Positions 10,926-22,872 are shown, numbered from the stretch's first letter. The stretch is 64,000 nucleotides of DNA from Gnetum montanum (GCA_015680685.1 MNCI01006164.1:375672-439671); one strand, 5' to 3'. Notes: generated from the sequence alone by a model not told the origin. A program made the numbers and translations.

Positions 10926-11814
10926 TATTAACAATGGTTCATCATAGTTATCATATTCACGATGGCCCCTATCATGGTCATGTATTCTATGATGTGGTTT
11001 GTTGTGCCTTCTTTCTTGATGATCCTCCTCTTCTTGTTACTGTCTATGTTCTCCCTTCCTATCCTTGAGATAGGACTTTCTTTCATCTCCATCTTGGTCT
11101 CAATCATTTCTCCTTCAATCTCAATCATGTTCCCCCTTATCAAAGCTTGACTATGAGGAGGATGATGAGGGTAGAGGACTAGGAGAGTTGTGTTAGCTTA
11201 TCCTTCTTTTTTGGTCCCATAGTTATTCTTTTGGTGAATGATTGGGGAACCTTGGCCTTGAGGCTCCCCTCATTCTAGGACTAGCTCTCTCCTTACCTTG
11301 ATTACTTGCCAAGGTCGAATGTAACCATTGTTGAGTCATGTTATCCTTATTGAAGGAAGGAGGATCTTAGTGCTGGGATCACCCTAATACAAGTTCTATT
11401 TCTTCCTTCTTTAATTGAGAAGTTAGTGAGATTGAGACCTTCTTGCCCTTGGAGGCTTTGTGGGGGGCCTTCATGAAGTTATCTTTTCTAAGTTGGACGT
11501 GTATTAGCTTATAGTTCTTGGAGAGACATTTATTCACTTTGTATTCTAGGACTGTTAGTTCAAGTGCCAACTTCATTAGAGCTACCATGAACATTGAAGG
11601 AATAGGACGATTGGGAGACAATACAATATTACCCTCCAAATCTCTTTAGCATAGCTATTTATCCTAATTGATGATGAAATTGAAATATGGATAATAGGGA
11701 TTCAAATGAGCATAGAAAACCTTGCAATAACTCATCAACATTTCTTCCAGTCTTATCATGTTGCTAGTTAAGATCATTAAAAGGTGGTGAATCAGCCTCA
11801 TGAGAAGAAGACAT
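10926..11814 (-). pseudogene. Gag, Athila-like element (minus)
   Basis: The start codon is on the minus strand at 11812-11814 ('MSSSHEADSP'), the same first four residues as the gag at 27721 ('MSSSHRRDSL'). After a frameshift it continues 'KVFYAHLNPYYPYFNF' then 'RDLEGNIVLSPNRPIPSMF', matching the other gag copies. An 86-codon stretch without stops (11379-11639) lies in the middle and an R/E/M-rich stretch at the C-terminal side. The leader from the primer-binding site is about 130 bp. Protease and pol are missing: the next sequence is an LTR tail. Confidence 0.75.
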
Positions 11815-11945
11815 TTTTAGTCTATTCCTTGTACTATGCCTCTAATACCATATGATTACTTTTTAAGGATTATGTGGTATACTTTTATAATAGCCTTGCA
11901 TGATATTACTATTTAAAAATACTGAGCATACATAGCTAAAAATAG

Positions 11946-11966
11946 CATCCTTGGCAAGGATGTCAA
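11946..11966 (-). other. Primer-binding site (decayed)
   Basis: On the minus strand directly after the LTR end: 'ttgacatccttgccaagga'. It aligns with 'ttggtgccactgctaagga' at 27558 and with the TTGGCGCCGTTGCC-type Athila site. It defines the LTR at 11967-12719 as a 5' LTR. Confidence 0.6.
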
Positions 11967-12719
11967 TGATGAGAAATGGGTATTTCTTACGGCCCACCAT
12001 ACAAATCACAAGTGTGTATGCATAATCTGGTCAAATTCCATGAACACCTTCTACGTAAATGGCTCTTATTATAAATAGCAAAAATGTGGGATTACTAGTC
12101 ATTGTCTTCCCAATCATCACTTGTGTTATCTTTGTCTATATGGCTAAGTGTGATTGTAGTGTAAGATATTTGTATTTATAATTTTTATTATTTTTATATT
12201 AAAATACATTAAGGAAGAAATGATTCGAATATTTAACTTTACTAATTAATAAGTAAATTATCCTAAATGTGGAGTATTTGTTCCCACTGATGGGATTACT
12301 AAATGTTAGTATATTGTGCTTGAAGTGGTCATACTCATATTACTTATGAAATAAGACATTAACCACTTAAGTAAAAGAAAGTAAATAGCATGTAAAGTAA
12401 GCTTAAACTAATCTAAGTGCTACAATTGAGAGAAGAAATATTGATTTTATTTCTATTTATGCAACCATGTCCAAGTACATCTTATACTTAAATAGAATTT
12501 TGTATAATCGATTCAATCCACTTTGCAGGCATTAAAAGGAAAATTTTGCTAAGTTCTATAGAAGAAAAATGCAAGAGTTTGGCTAAAGGAATGATAAAAG
12601 ATTCCTTAAATCTAGCTGGTGTGTGCACTTATATAGGCTTTAAAAGGATCAACATTGTCACACATGTACCAACACATCCTAGGATGCATCAACACAATTA
12701 ACTTATTGACAGTTCATCA
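11967..12719 (-). repeat. 5' LTR, Athila-like element (minus)
   Basis: 753 bp with TGATGAG at the left and TTCATCA at the right. It is a sister of the LTR at 9439-10273 and is followed on the minus strand by a primer-binding site and gag. Only 48 bp separate it from the next LTR at 12768. Confidence 0.8.
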
Positions 12720-12767
12720 ATTGCAATGATAGAATATAAGACTTCTATAACAATTTTAATACATTTT

Positions 12768-13743
12768 TGATGAGTAGTAGAGGATTTCAATACTGAACCA
12801 TAGAAGTCACAAGTGTACACATGTGACTAGATTGTAATCCATGGATGGACATTGGAGGTATACTAGTGTGTTGATAATGAGTTCATGATCATTATCTTCT
12901 CACTTAGAGTTAGTGAATGCAAACCGTATGATTTAACTCTTAGTTAGATATATGATAAAATGATGTTGTTAGGTTCTAAGTATACGAAAAATAGACATAG
13001 TGAAAATGGATATAAATTATATTAACCAAAAATAATGAAAGTGTAAAGCTATTATAATTTGTCACGATAAGTATTTGATCATGGATTATCGTACACATTC
13101 TAGGCTATGAAATTATTATTGGGATTACCAACTAACTTTACCATTAAGTGAATCAAGTAAAGTCACTACTCAATTACCAAACAATTACACTTTACACTCA
13201 TAACCAGCCATACTTATTTTGCCTTCACTAATGACCATGGTAATGCTAAAAGACTTAGGAAATATAAATGACATAGTGAAAAGTAAACAACATAGAATCA
13301 CTACCAACAATCACACTTTACTCTCATGACTAGTCATACTTATTTCACCCTCACTAATGAACATGGTAATGGTAAAACACTTAGAAAATATAAATGACAT
13401 AGTGAAAAGTAAACAACATAGAAAAGTAAATCTATTTTATGTGAGATGTTGCAATGATGAAGAACAATCTTAATCTTTATTTTTGTCCATGAATTTTTTG
13501 CAAGAACAATCTACTCAAATAAATATGACATGTAATTGTTAATCACCACATTACGCACTTTCACAAATAACTTTAGCTTTACAAAAACAAACTGCAAGAA
13601 TTTTGTTAAGTGTTAGCTTAACTTTGTTATTTGATAGAATGATGGACTCATATTTATAGGCATAACCATGACCCACTATATCATATATATGACATCATAT
13701 ACTATGCTACAATATCGTAGTTCTTGCATAGACTATTTCATCA
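12768..13743 (-). repeat. Complete LTR (minus), with internal duplication
   Basis: 976 bp, TGATGAG at the left edge and TTCATCA at the right edge. A TATA-like box on the minus strand (cctataaatatg) is near 13650-13661. U3 carries 'acgatattg'-type motifs like the LTR at 8243. An internal ~126-bp tandem duplication lies at 13181-13432. A truncated copy of its terminal part lies at 10722-10925. Confidence 0.8.
13181..13432 (-). repeat. Two-copy tandem duplication, period about 126 bp
   Basis: 'acaattacactttacactca...aaaagtaaacaacatagaa' is repeated once with about 10% difference; the second copy begins at 13307. It lies inside the LTR at 12768-13743. Confidence 0.8.
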
Positions 13744-14160
13744 ATTGTTCATTTCTTTTGATGACAAAATGTAAGGGATAAACAAATTGGGATTACAAAA
13801 GTTACTAATGTAAATACTTATATGGAAAAATTCTTAAATGAAAAGGACCATTTAAATTTTATGTTGAATGTTACAAGATAATATAAATTTGATAACATAA
13901 ACTTAGAGTTGATTCTAGGAAAGGTGTAAGAATAGTATCTTAGATGGTTTAAATATTTTCAAAAAATATCAAATAATTAAATTTTAAGAAAATGATTGCC
14001 AAATGACTTGTAGAGAGAAATATTAAAAATAACATGAGAATAAATAGTTAAAGAAGATAAGAAAAAATTACAAATAGATCAAGCTCTCAATAGAGACGAA
14101 TGAAAAAAGAAAATTTGTACTTGACTTCATTTTGTTGGAATTTAATGATAAATATTTTAT
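13744..14160. other. AT-rich stretch, no gene recognised
   Basis: Very AT-rich sequence with no open frame and no match to the LTR families around it. I see nothing to annotate in it. Confidence 0.4.
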
Positions 14161-14164
14161 CTTA

Positions 14165-14340
14165 GTTGGTGATAGGTGGTCAAAATGGTTAGCTCATTAT
14201 CTTATTAGGTAAGAGTTCACCTCATACTTAAGGCAATGATGTGCTAGCTTAGTGGTAAGATTCTTGGTTTGGTAACTCTAGGTCCTAATTTAGTTTCATT
14301 GAGTAGCATTGAGTTATAAATTTAAAAAAAAAATGGGAAA
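14165..14340 (+). mobile_element. tRNA-derived SINE-like element(s)
   Basis: Two box-A-like starts occur ('tggtcaaaatggttagctc' and 'tagcttagtggtaaga'), followed by a decayed box-B-like segment ('ggtcctaatttagtttc'). Then comes 'gagttataaattt' and an A-run. The second head with its 'gagttataa' tail is echoed at 16795-16960 and 38200-38395. This fits plant tRNA-related SINEs; the family is not identified. Confidence 0.45.
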
Positions 14341-14479
14341 ATGATGTACTTGCTATATGTGATCTTTTAGCTTGCATAGGATTATAAGTTGGAGATTTTA
14401 TATCAATGGCTAGTTTATATTGGGGGTATGTGTATTATAGTTTAGTTTATACAAGGGATGGATTGTGTAGTATGGGGGT

Positions 14480-14600
14480 GTTGGAATCCCAAAATAATTG
14501 TAATATAAACACATCCTAAGATATATAGTTCAATTAGAACTTTATAACTCAACATTGCCCACAAAAATTGAACTCATCACTTATGTTTTTATATCAAGAG
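14480..14600 (-). mobile_element. SINE-like 3' part (minus)
   Basis: On the minus strand: 'gttgagttataaagttct', then 'ctatatatcttaggatgtg', then 'attattttggga'. It matches the body of the copy at 16870-16960 ('gttgagttataaaattcta'). It lies just left of the 92-bp tandem array. Confidence 0.4.
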
Positions 14601-14604
14601 TAAA

Positions 14605-14972
14605 AGAAATTTTAAAACTAGTTTAATAGATCTAAGGGATTGTAGTAGATATAAGTAAAAAAATTAGTTTCATAATTATTCTAATATATCATGTTGAGAA
14701 ATTTTAAAACTAGTTTAATAGATCTAAGGGATTGCAGTAGATATAAGTAAAAAAATTAGTTTCATAATTATTCTAATATATCATGTTGAGAAATTTTAAA
14801 ACTAGTTTAATAGATCTAAGGGATTGCAGTAGATATAAGTAAAAAAATTAGTTTCATAATTATTCTAATATATCATGTTGAGAAATTTTAAAACTAGTTT
14901 AATAGATCTAAGGGATTGCAGTAGATATAAGTAAAAAAATTAGTTTCATAATTATTCTAATATATCATGTTG
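14605..14972. repeat. Exact tandem array, 4 x 92 bp
   Basis: The unit begins 'agaaattttaaaactagtt' and ends 'ctaatatatcatgttg'. It starts at 14605, 14697, 14789 and 14881. Copies 2-4 are identical by eye. Copy 1 differs at one base ('gattgtag' for 'gattgcag'). The unit resembles the 3' region of the SINE-like element at 38290-38370 ('attattctaatagaccc', 'tagtgaatatatgttaaaa'). Confidence 0.9.
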
Positions 14973-15535
14973 ACTATATATCTTAGAATGTACTTATAGT
15001 AACTTTTTAAGGTTCTAACATCTCTCATCCCCCTCCCTATTATCTTAATCATTAATGATAGCATAGTTTAACAACTATGAAGTTTAGCTTATATTGAAGA
15101 TTTGATGTATTTTATTAGGTTTAACATATTGAACAAGGTATATATTTATAACACCATATATGTCTGAAATACATTGTCACGATGTTGGTACTTGATTAGT
15201 TAAAGTTTATTGTAAATAATTTAGTTATTTAAATCTTTAATTAAAGTTAAGTATCCATTGTGTCTATTTATTTTATTGTGGAACAGAGACACATTATGTA
15301 ATATTTCTTTTCTCTATTTATCAATATTTATATTTTAGATGTATTTATTGTAACACTATGAATACTATACTATTCATGGGTTGTTTCTGCCTTTATGTTC
15401 TGTAATTTATGTTATGATAGTCATCAAACTATTTCTAATCTTGTGGACCTTGTGATATAAGTATCACAAAACCTAGCATGATATATTAATAGAATTATAA
15501 AATAAAATATAATAGTTTCTTGATTATGATTTAAA
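14973..15535. other. AT-rich stretch, no gene recognised
   Basis: AT-rich sequence with no coding signal and no recognisable repeat relation to the rest of the window. Confidence 0.4.
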
Positions 15536-15539
15536 TTGA

Positions 15540-15605
15540 TAGCCTCTTGTCTAATAAGAGAATGAGCTAACCACTTGAGCCATCTATAATTAGCTCTTGG
15601 AAGAG
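15540..15605 (-). mobile_element. SINE-like tRNA-related head (minus)
   Basis: The minus strand reads 'atggctcaagtggttagctc', a good box A, with the following 'attctcttattagacaagag' parallel to 14195-14210. Box B is decayed. It is a fragment, not a tRNA gene: there is no cloverleaf and no anticodon stem. Confidence 0.4.
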
Positions 15606-15621
15606 GTACAATTATGTTTTA

Positions 15622-15690
15622 TATGTTGGTTATATGTTATATATGTGTATATAGTAAATGTTGGTTATATGTGTATATAGTATATGTTTG
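15622..15690. repeat. Short tandem duplication, period about 35 bp
   Basis: 'atgttggttatatg...gtgtatatagta' occurs twice, starting at 15623 and 15658. It is a simple AT-rich local duplication. Confidence 0.6.
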
Positions 15691-15772
15691 GTTGGAATCA
15701 AAACATTTTTTAACAATATTTATCCTTAAGATATATAATCAAAAAATTAAAACTTTATAAGTCATTAATGTT

Positions 15773-16698
15773 CATGAGCGGTGAGGTACCCCTATGCTCA
15801 ACCATATGAATCACAAAGGGTTCATGTGCAATTTGGTCGAGTTCTGTGGACTTTATAGTTTCCAGTGCACCAGTCTTCTAGGCAATGAACCTTTCCTTAA
15901 GGTTGTTCATTGTCTTCCCAATTACATTTGTGAAGTACAAAGATATGGTTAAGTGAAATCGAGCCATATAATTTTTATCCTTTTATATTTTATGTCCTTT
16001 GGTGCTTTGAAGAGAGAGATAAAGTAATTTAATGACTAATCTAAATTAACTAACTAACTAGTCCTAACATAAGTGTTCGCTTGATATGACTTTTCATACA
16101 CATCTTGAACCCAAGTATCCACTGCTGGGTTACCAAGCGCTATGCTACTAGGTGTACCAAGCGATAATGCTACTGGGATTACCAAGCAAATACATGTTAT
16201 GTTTGAAGTAGTCGTACTTATGTAATTAAGCTATCTAACTTATCTTGCTTAATTACCTCATTAGCTTACTAGAAAATATTAAATAAATAATTAAAAATAT
16301 TGAATGCATGAATAAGTATCTAAACTATCTAGAATGCTGCATGGTTCATCAAGAAGCTCATATTTATTGCCGCACACACTATTATGCTCAGATACAACAA
16401 TGCTTGAATAAATATCTGTAAACTCAATGGCTCCTACTGTAGGCACTCGGGAGAAATATTCTAACTTCCAAATGTAAAAACTGCAATAGTTTGGCTACTA
16501 TTCTCAATTTGATAACATAAATGTGGTTGGTGAGCATGCATTTATAGCCTAAGACAAACCCTTGTTTTCATGGGGTCGCATCGATGCAATAGACTGCATT
16601 GATGGGGCCTAGTCAACAAGGCCCAGTGGCTGCAATAGATTACATCAATGGGAATTAGTTGATAGGCCCTAGTCGACATAGCAAACCATATTTCATCA
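15773..16698 (-). repeat. LTR, Athila-like element (minus)
   Basis: About 926 bp. The left edge is CATGAG (a variant of TGATGAG) followed by 'cggtgaggtacccctatg', the reverse complement of the common LTR end. The right edge is TTCATCA, abutting a purine tract on the minus strand ('tagtgggtat'). U3 near 16590-16680 contains GAGGCC/GGGCC-type repeats like the LTR at 26441. It is most likely a 3' LTR whose body has been lost. Confidence 0.75.
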
Positions 16699-16794
16699 AA
16701 TACCCACTATAATTGAACTTATAACTTGAAGTTGACAAATTAAGAGTTAAACCCATAATTGAGAGTTACCAAATTAATAGTCTTACTACTAAGC

Positions 16795-16960
16795 TCTCTG
16801 CTTGAGTTCTTGTTAGTCTTGGTGTATCTTAGCTTTAGATTTAAAAGCTTCAAGTCATAGGTTTGATTCTCATGAGAAATGTTGAGTTATAAAATTCTAA
16901 TTGGACAATATATATTAAGGTGTACATATATTACTATTATTTCAGGGAATAACTTATTAA
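16795..16960 (+). mobile_element. SINE-like element
   Basis: A box-B-like segment ('aggtttgattctcatg') is followed by 'gttgagttataaaattctaa' and 'atatattaaggtgtacat'. It is parallel to the minus-strand piece at 14480-14600. The head is degenerate. Confidence 0.4.
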
Positions 16961-17325
16961 AAAGTCTTATACATCAAATATTGAGGGTTTATACATTAAT
17001 TTGAGGTAGTAAGGATTTCTACATTAATCTAAGGTAGCAAGAGTTCTGGCATTACTATTACAATGTCATCAAATTTAGTTGGTGATGCTTTAGGAAGAAT
17101 TATTACTTCTTTATTTTTCTATGAATTTTTTGATTATTTATATTAATCTATTACTCGAGAAATTTCTAGAAGGTATGTTTTCATGTAAATTATAGATTAT
17201 TTACCTTCTTCCTCAAGTTTTTTGAATCATTTAAATTTGATTTAAAAAGATCAAGGTTTGAATGTTATTCATGCTTGTTGTTTGTCAAACTCATTTTTGA
17301 TAGTAGAATTTGTTGATTCGACAAT

Positions 17326-18181
17326 TGATGAGCGGCAAGGTACCCCATGCCCAACCATATGAATCACAATTGTTCATGCATGATTTGGTTGAATTCCATG
17401 GATGGGACTAACTTTGATATCTAGATCATTATGCTCCAGTCGTAGTTTGTTGTCTTCCCACTTGGACTAGCGATAACTTTGTCATGTATATTTCAGTCCA
17501 GAGTAAGGCATATGATGTTGTCTAATTCTACTTTGCTCCCAATGATAATAAAGTGGTAAATTAATTAAGCTAATGAATAATGGAAAAAAAGATCTAAACT
17601 AGCCTATGTGCAATGAGTATCTACTCTTAATCGTTTGTATACATCTTGGACTTCATGAGAGTACTTTTGGGATTGCCAAGCATATGTCACTAGTTGTGCC
17701 AAATAATACACTGTTGGATTGCCAAGTACTTCCACTTAAACACTCGTGATTAAGACATACGTATTCTGCTTAATAATAGGAATAATAAATGGAAATGTTT
17801 AACTAAGGAAACTAGTAAATAATTAACAATTAAAAGCAATAATAATCTAAGTCGATGCTACAATGATGGAAGTAATCTTGATCTTTATTGTCAGTCATGG
17901 AACGTGTCCAAGTACATCACTCTTGAACAAAGGTGCCATATGATTACAAACATCACATTGCAGGCATGCACTGGGAATAACAAAATTGTAAGAAAGACTA
18001 TCAAAAATTGAAAACTAAAATTATGTTTCCTCATCATGTTCCAACTATGCATCCAACTACCATATTTATAGGCCAACATAGAGGAGGAAACATTGAATAT
18101 TCGAAATCACTTCCTAACCCCAACATTGAGGCTCTAACGTCGGGTATCCAATGTCAGGGCTTGATAAACCATGACTCATCA
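17326..18181 (-). repeat. 3' LTR, Athila-like element (minus)
   Basis: 856 bp, TGATGAG at the left and CTCATCA at the right, i.e. 7-bp inverted ends. A minus-strand TATA-like box (cctataaatatgg) is at about 18059-18072. The part 17326-17540 is the reverse complement of the LTR tail seen at 1100-1345 and 8800-9037. The aORF of the same element lies to the right on the same strand. Confidence 0.85.
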
Positions 18182-18359
18182 TATTCCCATGACTAAACAA
18201 AAATTTGTCCTAGAGTTAAACAAAATGAGGAAAAAGTTCTATACAAAATATTGAGAAGATATGGAATGATTGACTAACTTCAACAATAAACAAAATAATT
18301 GACTCTTGCATGCTATAGTGGTGTAATATAAAAAATAGGACACATTATTACAAAATAAA

Positions 18360-19945
18360 AATTGGGAAGGTCAATTGATGCCCAAAGGTAGTAGCTCCTC
18401 CATTGATTGCTTTTCTTTGTCACCAAGCTTTTGAAATTTGTAACAATTTAGCAATGCTTGCAACTTGTCCTCTTCTATGCTTGGGTCGTGTACCATCCAG
18501 GCTACTAAGCCGATGTGTGTTGGTGTTGATACATCCCAAGACATGGCAATTGCAGGAACATTTAATTAGCCTTTACATCCTAAGCCATAAACTGTCACCA
18601 TTCCTTCTCAAAGGCCCTAGCTTTTTCTCTAAGTTCATGATAATCTATTAGTCTTCTAGCTAGGTTTGAGGTGATGTCCTTCTGTCCTTGGTAGCTAGCT
18701 TTAACCACTACCAATTCTAAGGACTTGCAGCTTCTGCAACATGTCCTTTTGATTGACAAACTCTTTCTCATATAATGCATAAGTGGCTACTACTTATTTT
18801 TTTAGCTTGTTTCAAGCTCAACCTACTATTAACATGACAAGGTTGGCATATCTAAGGTTAGCCAATGCCATGTATTCTTTTAAATCTTTTATTTTTAGAT
18901 CTTTATTCTTGGCTTCTGCTTGGTAGACCAAGGCATAACTATCCAGGATTGGCTACCACTCAAGATTCTATGTTGATAGGGAGTTAATGTGGGCTTTAAC
19001 CATATGGATTTCTTTTTTATTTATTTTTTTGTACATGCTTACTTGGTCATGGAAGTGCTGGTTCAACTTCTGTTTCTTGACTTCATTCTACCATGTACTA
19101 ATTTCAATTGCTGATTTTTGATGAATAACATGAACCTTCTCCATTGAGAGGGTTCTATTCTCTTTAGCCAATTTAATAGTGTCCTAGATGACCCTCACTA
19201 GTTGATCTCTTAACTAGTAGACACTTTCTTCTAAGATGTTCTTTTGCTTCTCAACTATTGTCAACCTTGAATTTTCTGTGATGAGCTACTTGTTTTCTTC
19301 TTGTGGAGTGGTCAATGCCTTTTTGTATGCATGGGATTATGCATTAGTAGCAAAGGCATTCCAGGTTACCTTCTCTTTTTCATGTTTAGTAGCTACATTC
19401 TCTTTTATTAGCTTAGTTAACTACTCCATCCTAAATTGTTCAAGCTAGTCAAGCGCAATAAAATAGGAAGGATCCCATTGTTTGGCTCTCAAGGCAACTA
19501 GCTCTTGTTGTAGTCTTTGTACTTTGATTTTTGCATGCTCTGCCATGATTTTAGCCATGATCAATTTTTTTTGTGGTGATGAGATCTAACTGTACCATAG
19601 TGACATCACTAGGGATGTCAAACAAGGTAGTCATCAGTTGCCCTATTTGTAGCAGTTGATCCAAAACATCGTCATGCACCACAAGAGTCATTGAAGTTCT
19701 GATCAACAATTGTGCATCTTTGGTTCCCATTAGATCTATCGGGGGCACAATAGGCACGTTGAATGATTCCTTAATATGGTATGTGATTAATTCTACTACA
19801 CCTACCACATATTCATGCTGCAATACCACAACTATGGAACCTTCTCCTATTTCGAGCATTACTTGAAAGGATGTAGCATTCCTAGAGATTTGTTATGATC
19901 ATTGGGATCCTTCTTCTCCTACTTGTAGCAAGATCTTCCCCCATG
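18360..19945 (-). pseudogene. aORF C-terminal part, minus-strand copy
   Basis: Minus-strand reading gives 'SRNATSFQVMLEIGEGS', then 'ITYHIKESFNVPIVPPIDLM', then 'DDVLDQLLQIGQLMTTLFDI'. These match 'ENVASFQVRLETSKGA', 'VTNHMKESFNVFFVPSVDFM' and 'EDVLDYLLQIGQVMTSLFDI' in the copy at 5231-8157. The C-terminal end near 18600-18780 ('VVKASYQGQKDITSNLARR') matches 'YHDQKDVAANLA'. An open stretch of 102 codons remains at 19551-19859. Most of the middle is coiled coil. It is cut at about 19945, where the plus-strand integrase of another copy begins. Confidence 0.75.
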
Positions 19946-21272
19946 TTAGATCAGCTAAAACTATGGGCCATATATGCAAAAAATAAAGATCCTCATCTAT
20001 CTTCTCATTTTAGAGATGCCAAAAGATTTGGATTTCAAAAAGAAGCAACAATTTGTTCATTGGGTGAAATACTTCATTGAAATCCATGGACACCTCTACA
20101 AAGTGTGTGCAAATAGCCTAATTTTTTGGTGCGTCCTTGACAAAGATTAATTGTGCATTCTCTAGGATGCTCATGAAGGACCTTGCAAAGGCCACTATTC
20201 AGGGAGACACATGGCCATGAAAATCCTAATGGCTGGATACTATTGGCCTATAATCTTTAGGGATACCCACTAGTTTGTCAAATCTTGTGAATGTTGTCAA
20301 TGAGATGGGGGGATGACTACTCACATGGAAGGTCCTTATCAATGGATTCAATGACTAGAATCTTTTGACATATGGGGTGTTCATTTCATGGGTCCCATCA
20401 CACCCATGTCCAATAGAAAGGCATATATTATTGTAGTAGTTGACTACTACATAAAATGTGTAGAAGCAACAACCGTTACTAATTGTACATCATCCATTGC
20501 TACTAGATTTATAGAAAAAAATATTGTTAATAGGTTTGGGGTGCCATGTTCACTAATTTTTGATAATGTAACTCATTTCATAGGTGTCACTTTTAAAAAG
20601 TTAATGCAACACTTGGGGGTTGAACATAAATTAACAACACCTGATCACCCCCAAGCCAACAGTTAAGCAGAGGTAACCAATTGGAAGATCACAAAGATAC
20701 TAATGCAGACTATTAGCAAATATAGGAAAGATTGGAGTACAAAACTTAATAATTCTCTCTGGGCTTATCATTCAACATGAAACTTCCTATTGTCTATTCT
20801 CCCTATGAGTTAGTGTATGGAAAACTTCCAACAATTTCGATTCAATTCAAGCTTTGTACATTCTCAACAACCTATGATCTAAATCTTGACCTAAGTTTAG
20901 CATACACAAAATTGATCAACTTGAATGTGCTAGATGAAAATTGATTACTTGCTCTATCTTTGAATGATATGCACAAGGCATTCAGCAAGTAATGTCATGA
21001 CCTAAGAATACAAAAGGTAACTTCAATCATGAGATAAGGTTCTCTATTGGAACCGCACATATGTATCTCAAAAGGAAAAATTTCAAACATTGTGTGAGGG
21101 ACCTTATATAATTGATCAAACCTTTCCCTCTGGGGCCATGATAATCTACAAACCTAAAAGCCCAAATAAAAAGCAGTTGATTAATATCCAACAAGTAAAA
21201 CCTTTTCTCAAACCAAGATGGACCAGTGCAACTACTGCCTCAATGGATGGACAACCACGTTTCATTTTTTGA
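19946..21272 (+). pseudogene. Ty3/gypsy integrase (pol C-terminal part), copy 2
   Basis: Starts at a break and reads through a degenerate HHCC zinc domain ('HEGPCKGHYSG...CECC' near 20170-20310), then the integrase core. The best stretch, 20388-20666, has 'KAYIIVVVDYYIKCVEA', 'FGVPCSLIFDNVTHF' and 'HQLTTPDHPQANS'-like text with a stop at 20665. The first catalytic Asp (G-V-D-F-M-G-P in relatives) reads His here ('GVHFMGP'), the second is kept in FDN, and Glu follows in 'AEVTN'. The C-terminal part ends 'QQVKPFLKPRW' then 'DGQPRF'. RT and RNase H are absent because of the junction at 19946. Confidence 0.8.
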
Positions 21273-22872
21273 ATCTCCTCCTTCCAACTCAGTTGTGGGG
21301 AAGATGGCCATTTTTGATAACCATCAATATGGCTTCTTAATTTTTCTACTTTTTTGTTTTTCACATTTTTGATTTTACAAGTTGTTTATTTTACAAATCT
21401 TTGGATTTTCAAAATTTTCTAATTTTTCACCATTGTTAGTACCTTTGAACATTTCTTAACTATTTTACATTTTCTTATATATTTTACTTTGTTTTGTTTT
21501 GATTCAAGTGTGATATTTGCTTATTTTTGCTAATAAATTTGCTTTATAGCCACATGACACAATGCCATTGTTGCTATTTAGTAATGATGGTTTGTGCTTA
21601 ATGTTGTAATTATTGATGTTTGGTCTCTATTTTTGAATTTTGATGTCTAATGACTTGACATGGATTATTTTTCATGGAATAGGTAGTGAGTCCATGTCAT
21701 CTGCCCATCTAAGAAAAAACCTTTATAGTTTTTCTTTTTCTAGGAATTTGAGGTCCCTTCCATTAAAGAAACTTTTAATTAATTGGTGACCTTGGCAGTT
21801 TTGAAATTAGGAAGGATTCAAAGGTTTTTAAAAGGTATGACTTTAAGGGGACTCAATGCTCTTTGTACTCTTTTAGTTGCTTGAGTGCTTGTGTTTTTTC
21901 ACTAACTTCTTATGATTCCATCTCATCCACTAATAGGAAGTCAAATAAAGTCTTTGCATGGTGTGGTTCCTATCCAAAATTTCAAAAAAAAAAAAAAAAC
22001 TATGGGAATTCAAGGCACACCTCTTAGACATGAATAATTCTTTGCATTTAAAAAAATAATGAAAATTCAAAGCACATCTCTTGGACAAATAAAAGCACTA
22101 CAAGAAGTGGTTATAGGACTAGATAGACATGCACCTATGCTCGAAAGTCCCCTCTAAATAATGCCTTCTCCCACTTCCTACTTCTCTCTTTTCTTGTCCT
22201 TATGGAAGCACTTTCATATCTTGTGTGGGTGGATAGGTCTTAGGGTGGTGATGTGAAGTGACTGAAAGTAGATGGTTTTGGTTTGGACTGAGGATGGATC
22301 TTCTTGGGTCATTTTAAACATAAATCCCACAAGGGATTTCTTATGACCTCAATTCAGAACTCCATTCCACCTTCTCTATCATTCATCCATGTTGCCATAT
22401 CTCACCTCACTACTGTGTTCTATGTTATGCTCTATGTCTTGGTCTATTGTGTTGGAATTCTTGCATAGATTCCTTTTGGTTGGTCCTTAACTTTTCATGA
22501 TCATTAGTCAATGATGGGGCCCATAGACTCCTTAGTAGAGGTTATGTAAGGGCAACAAGGGCATGAGCCTGCTATGGGGAGGACCCACTTGCATAGCTTT
22601 TGGTTTGGTTAGTTAAGGTCTCTTACCTTTGACATTTGCTACAACCCTATTTTTTTATATTCCATTGTGTATTCAGCGTAGTGATCCTTAACCTTTTATT
22701 TAATTCACCTTTTGAATTATTTTTTTTCCCAATTTTCTAAATTTATGAGCTTCAAAATCCTATTCTCATGTTTTCATACTCTTCTTGGCCTTTGAGCTTT
22801 CATTTGACCCCCAATTTCATTAAAACATTTCTTGTATTTTGCAAGTTTGACCAAAGTCAATAGTGGTTAACA

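Noticed and set aside
10928-11150. Opposed 71- and 62-codon frames near 11 kb
   Set aside because: The minus frame is part of gag; the plus frame is its shadow.
14605-14972. Regular direct repeats that might suggest a CRISPR array
   Set aside because: Units are contiguous with no unique spacers, and the context is a plant repeat landscape.
15540-15605. Possible tRNA gene (good box A)
   Set aside because: Box B is decayed and no cloverleaf can be drawn; it fits a SINE-like fragment.
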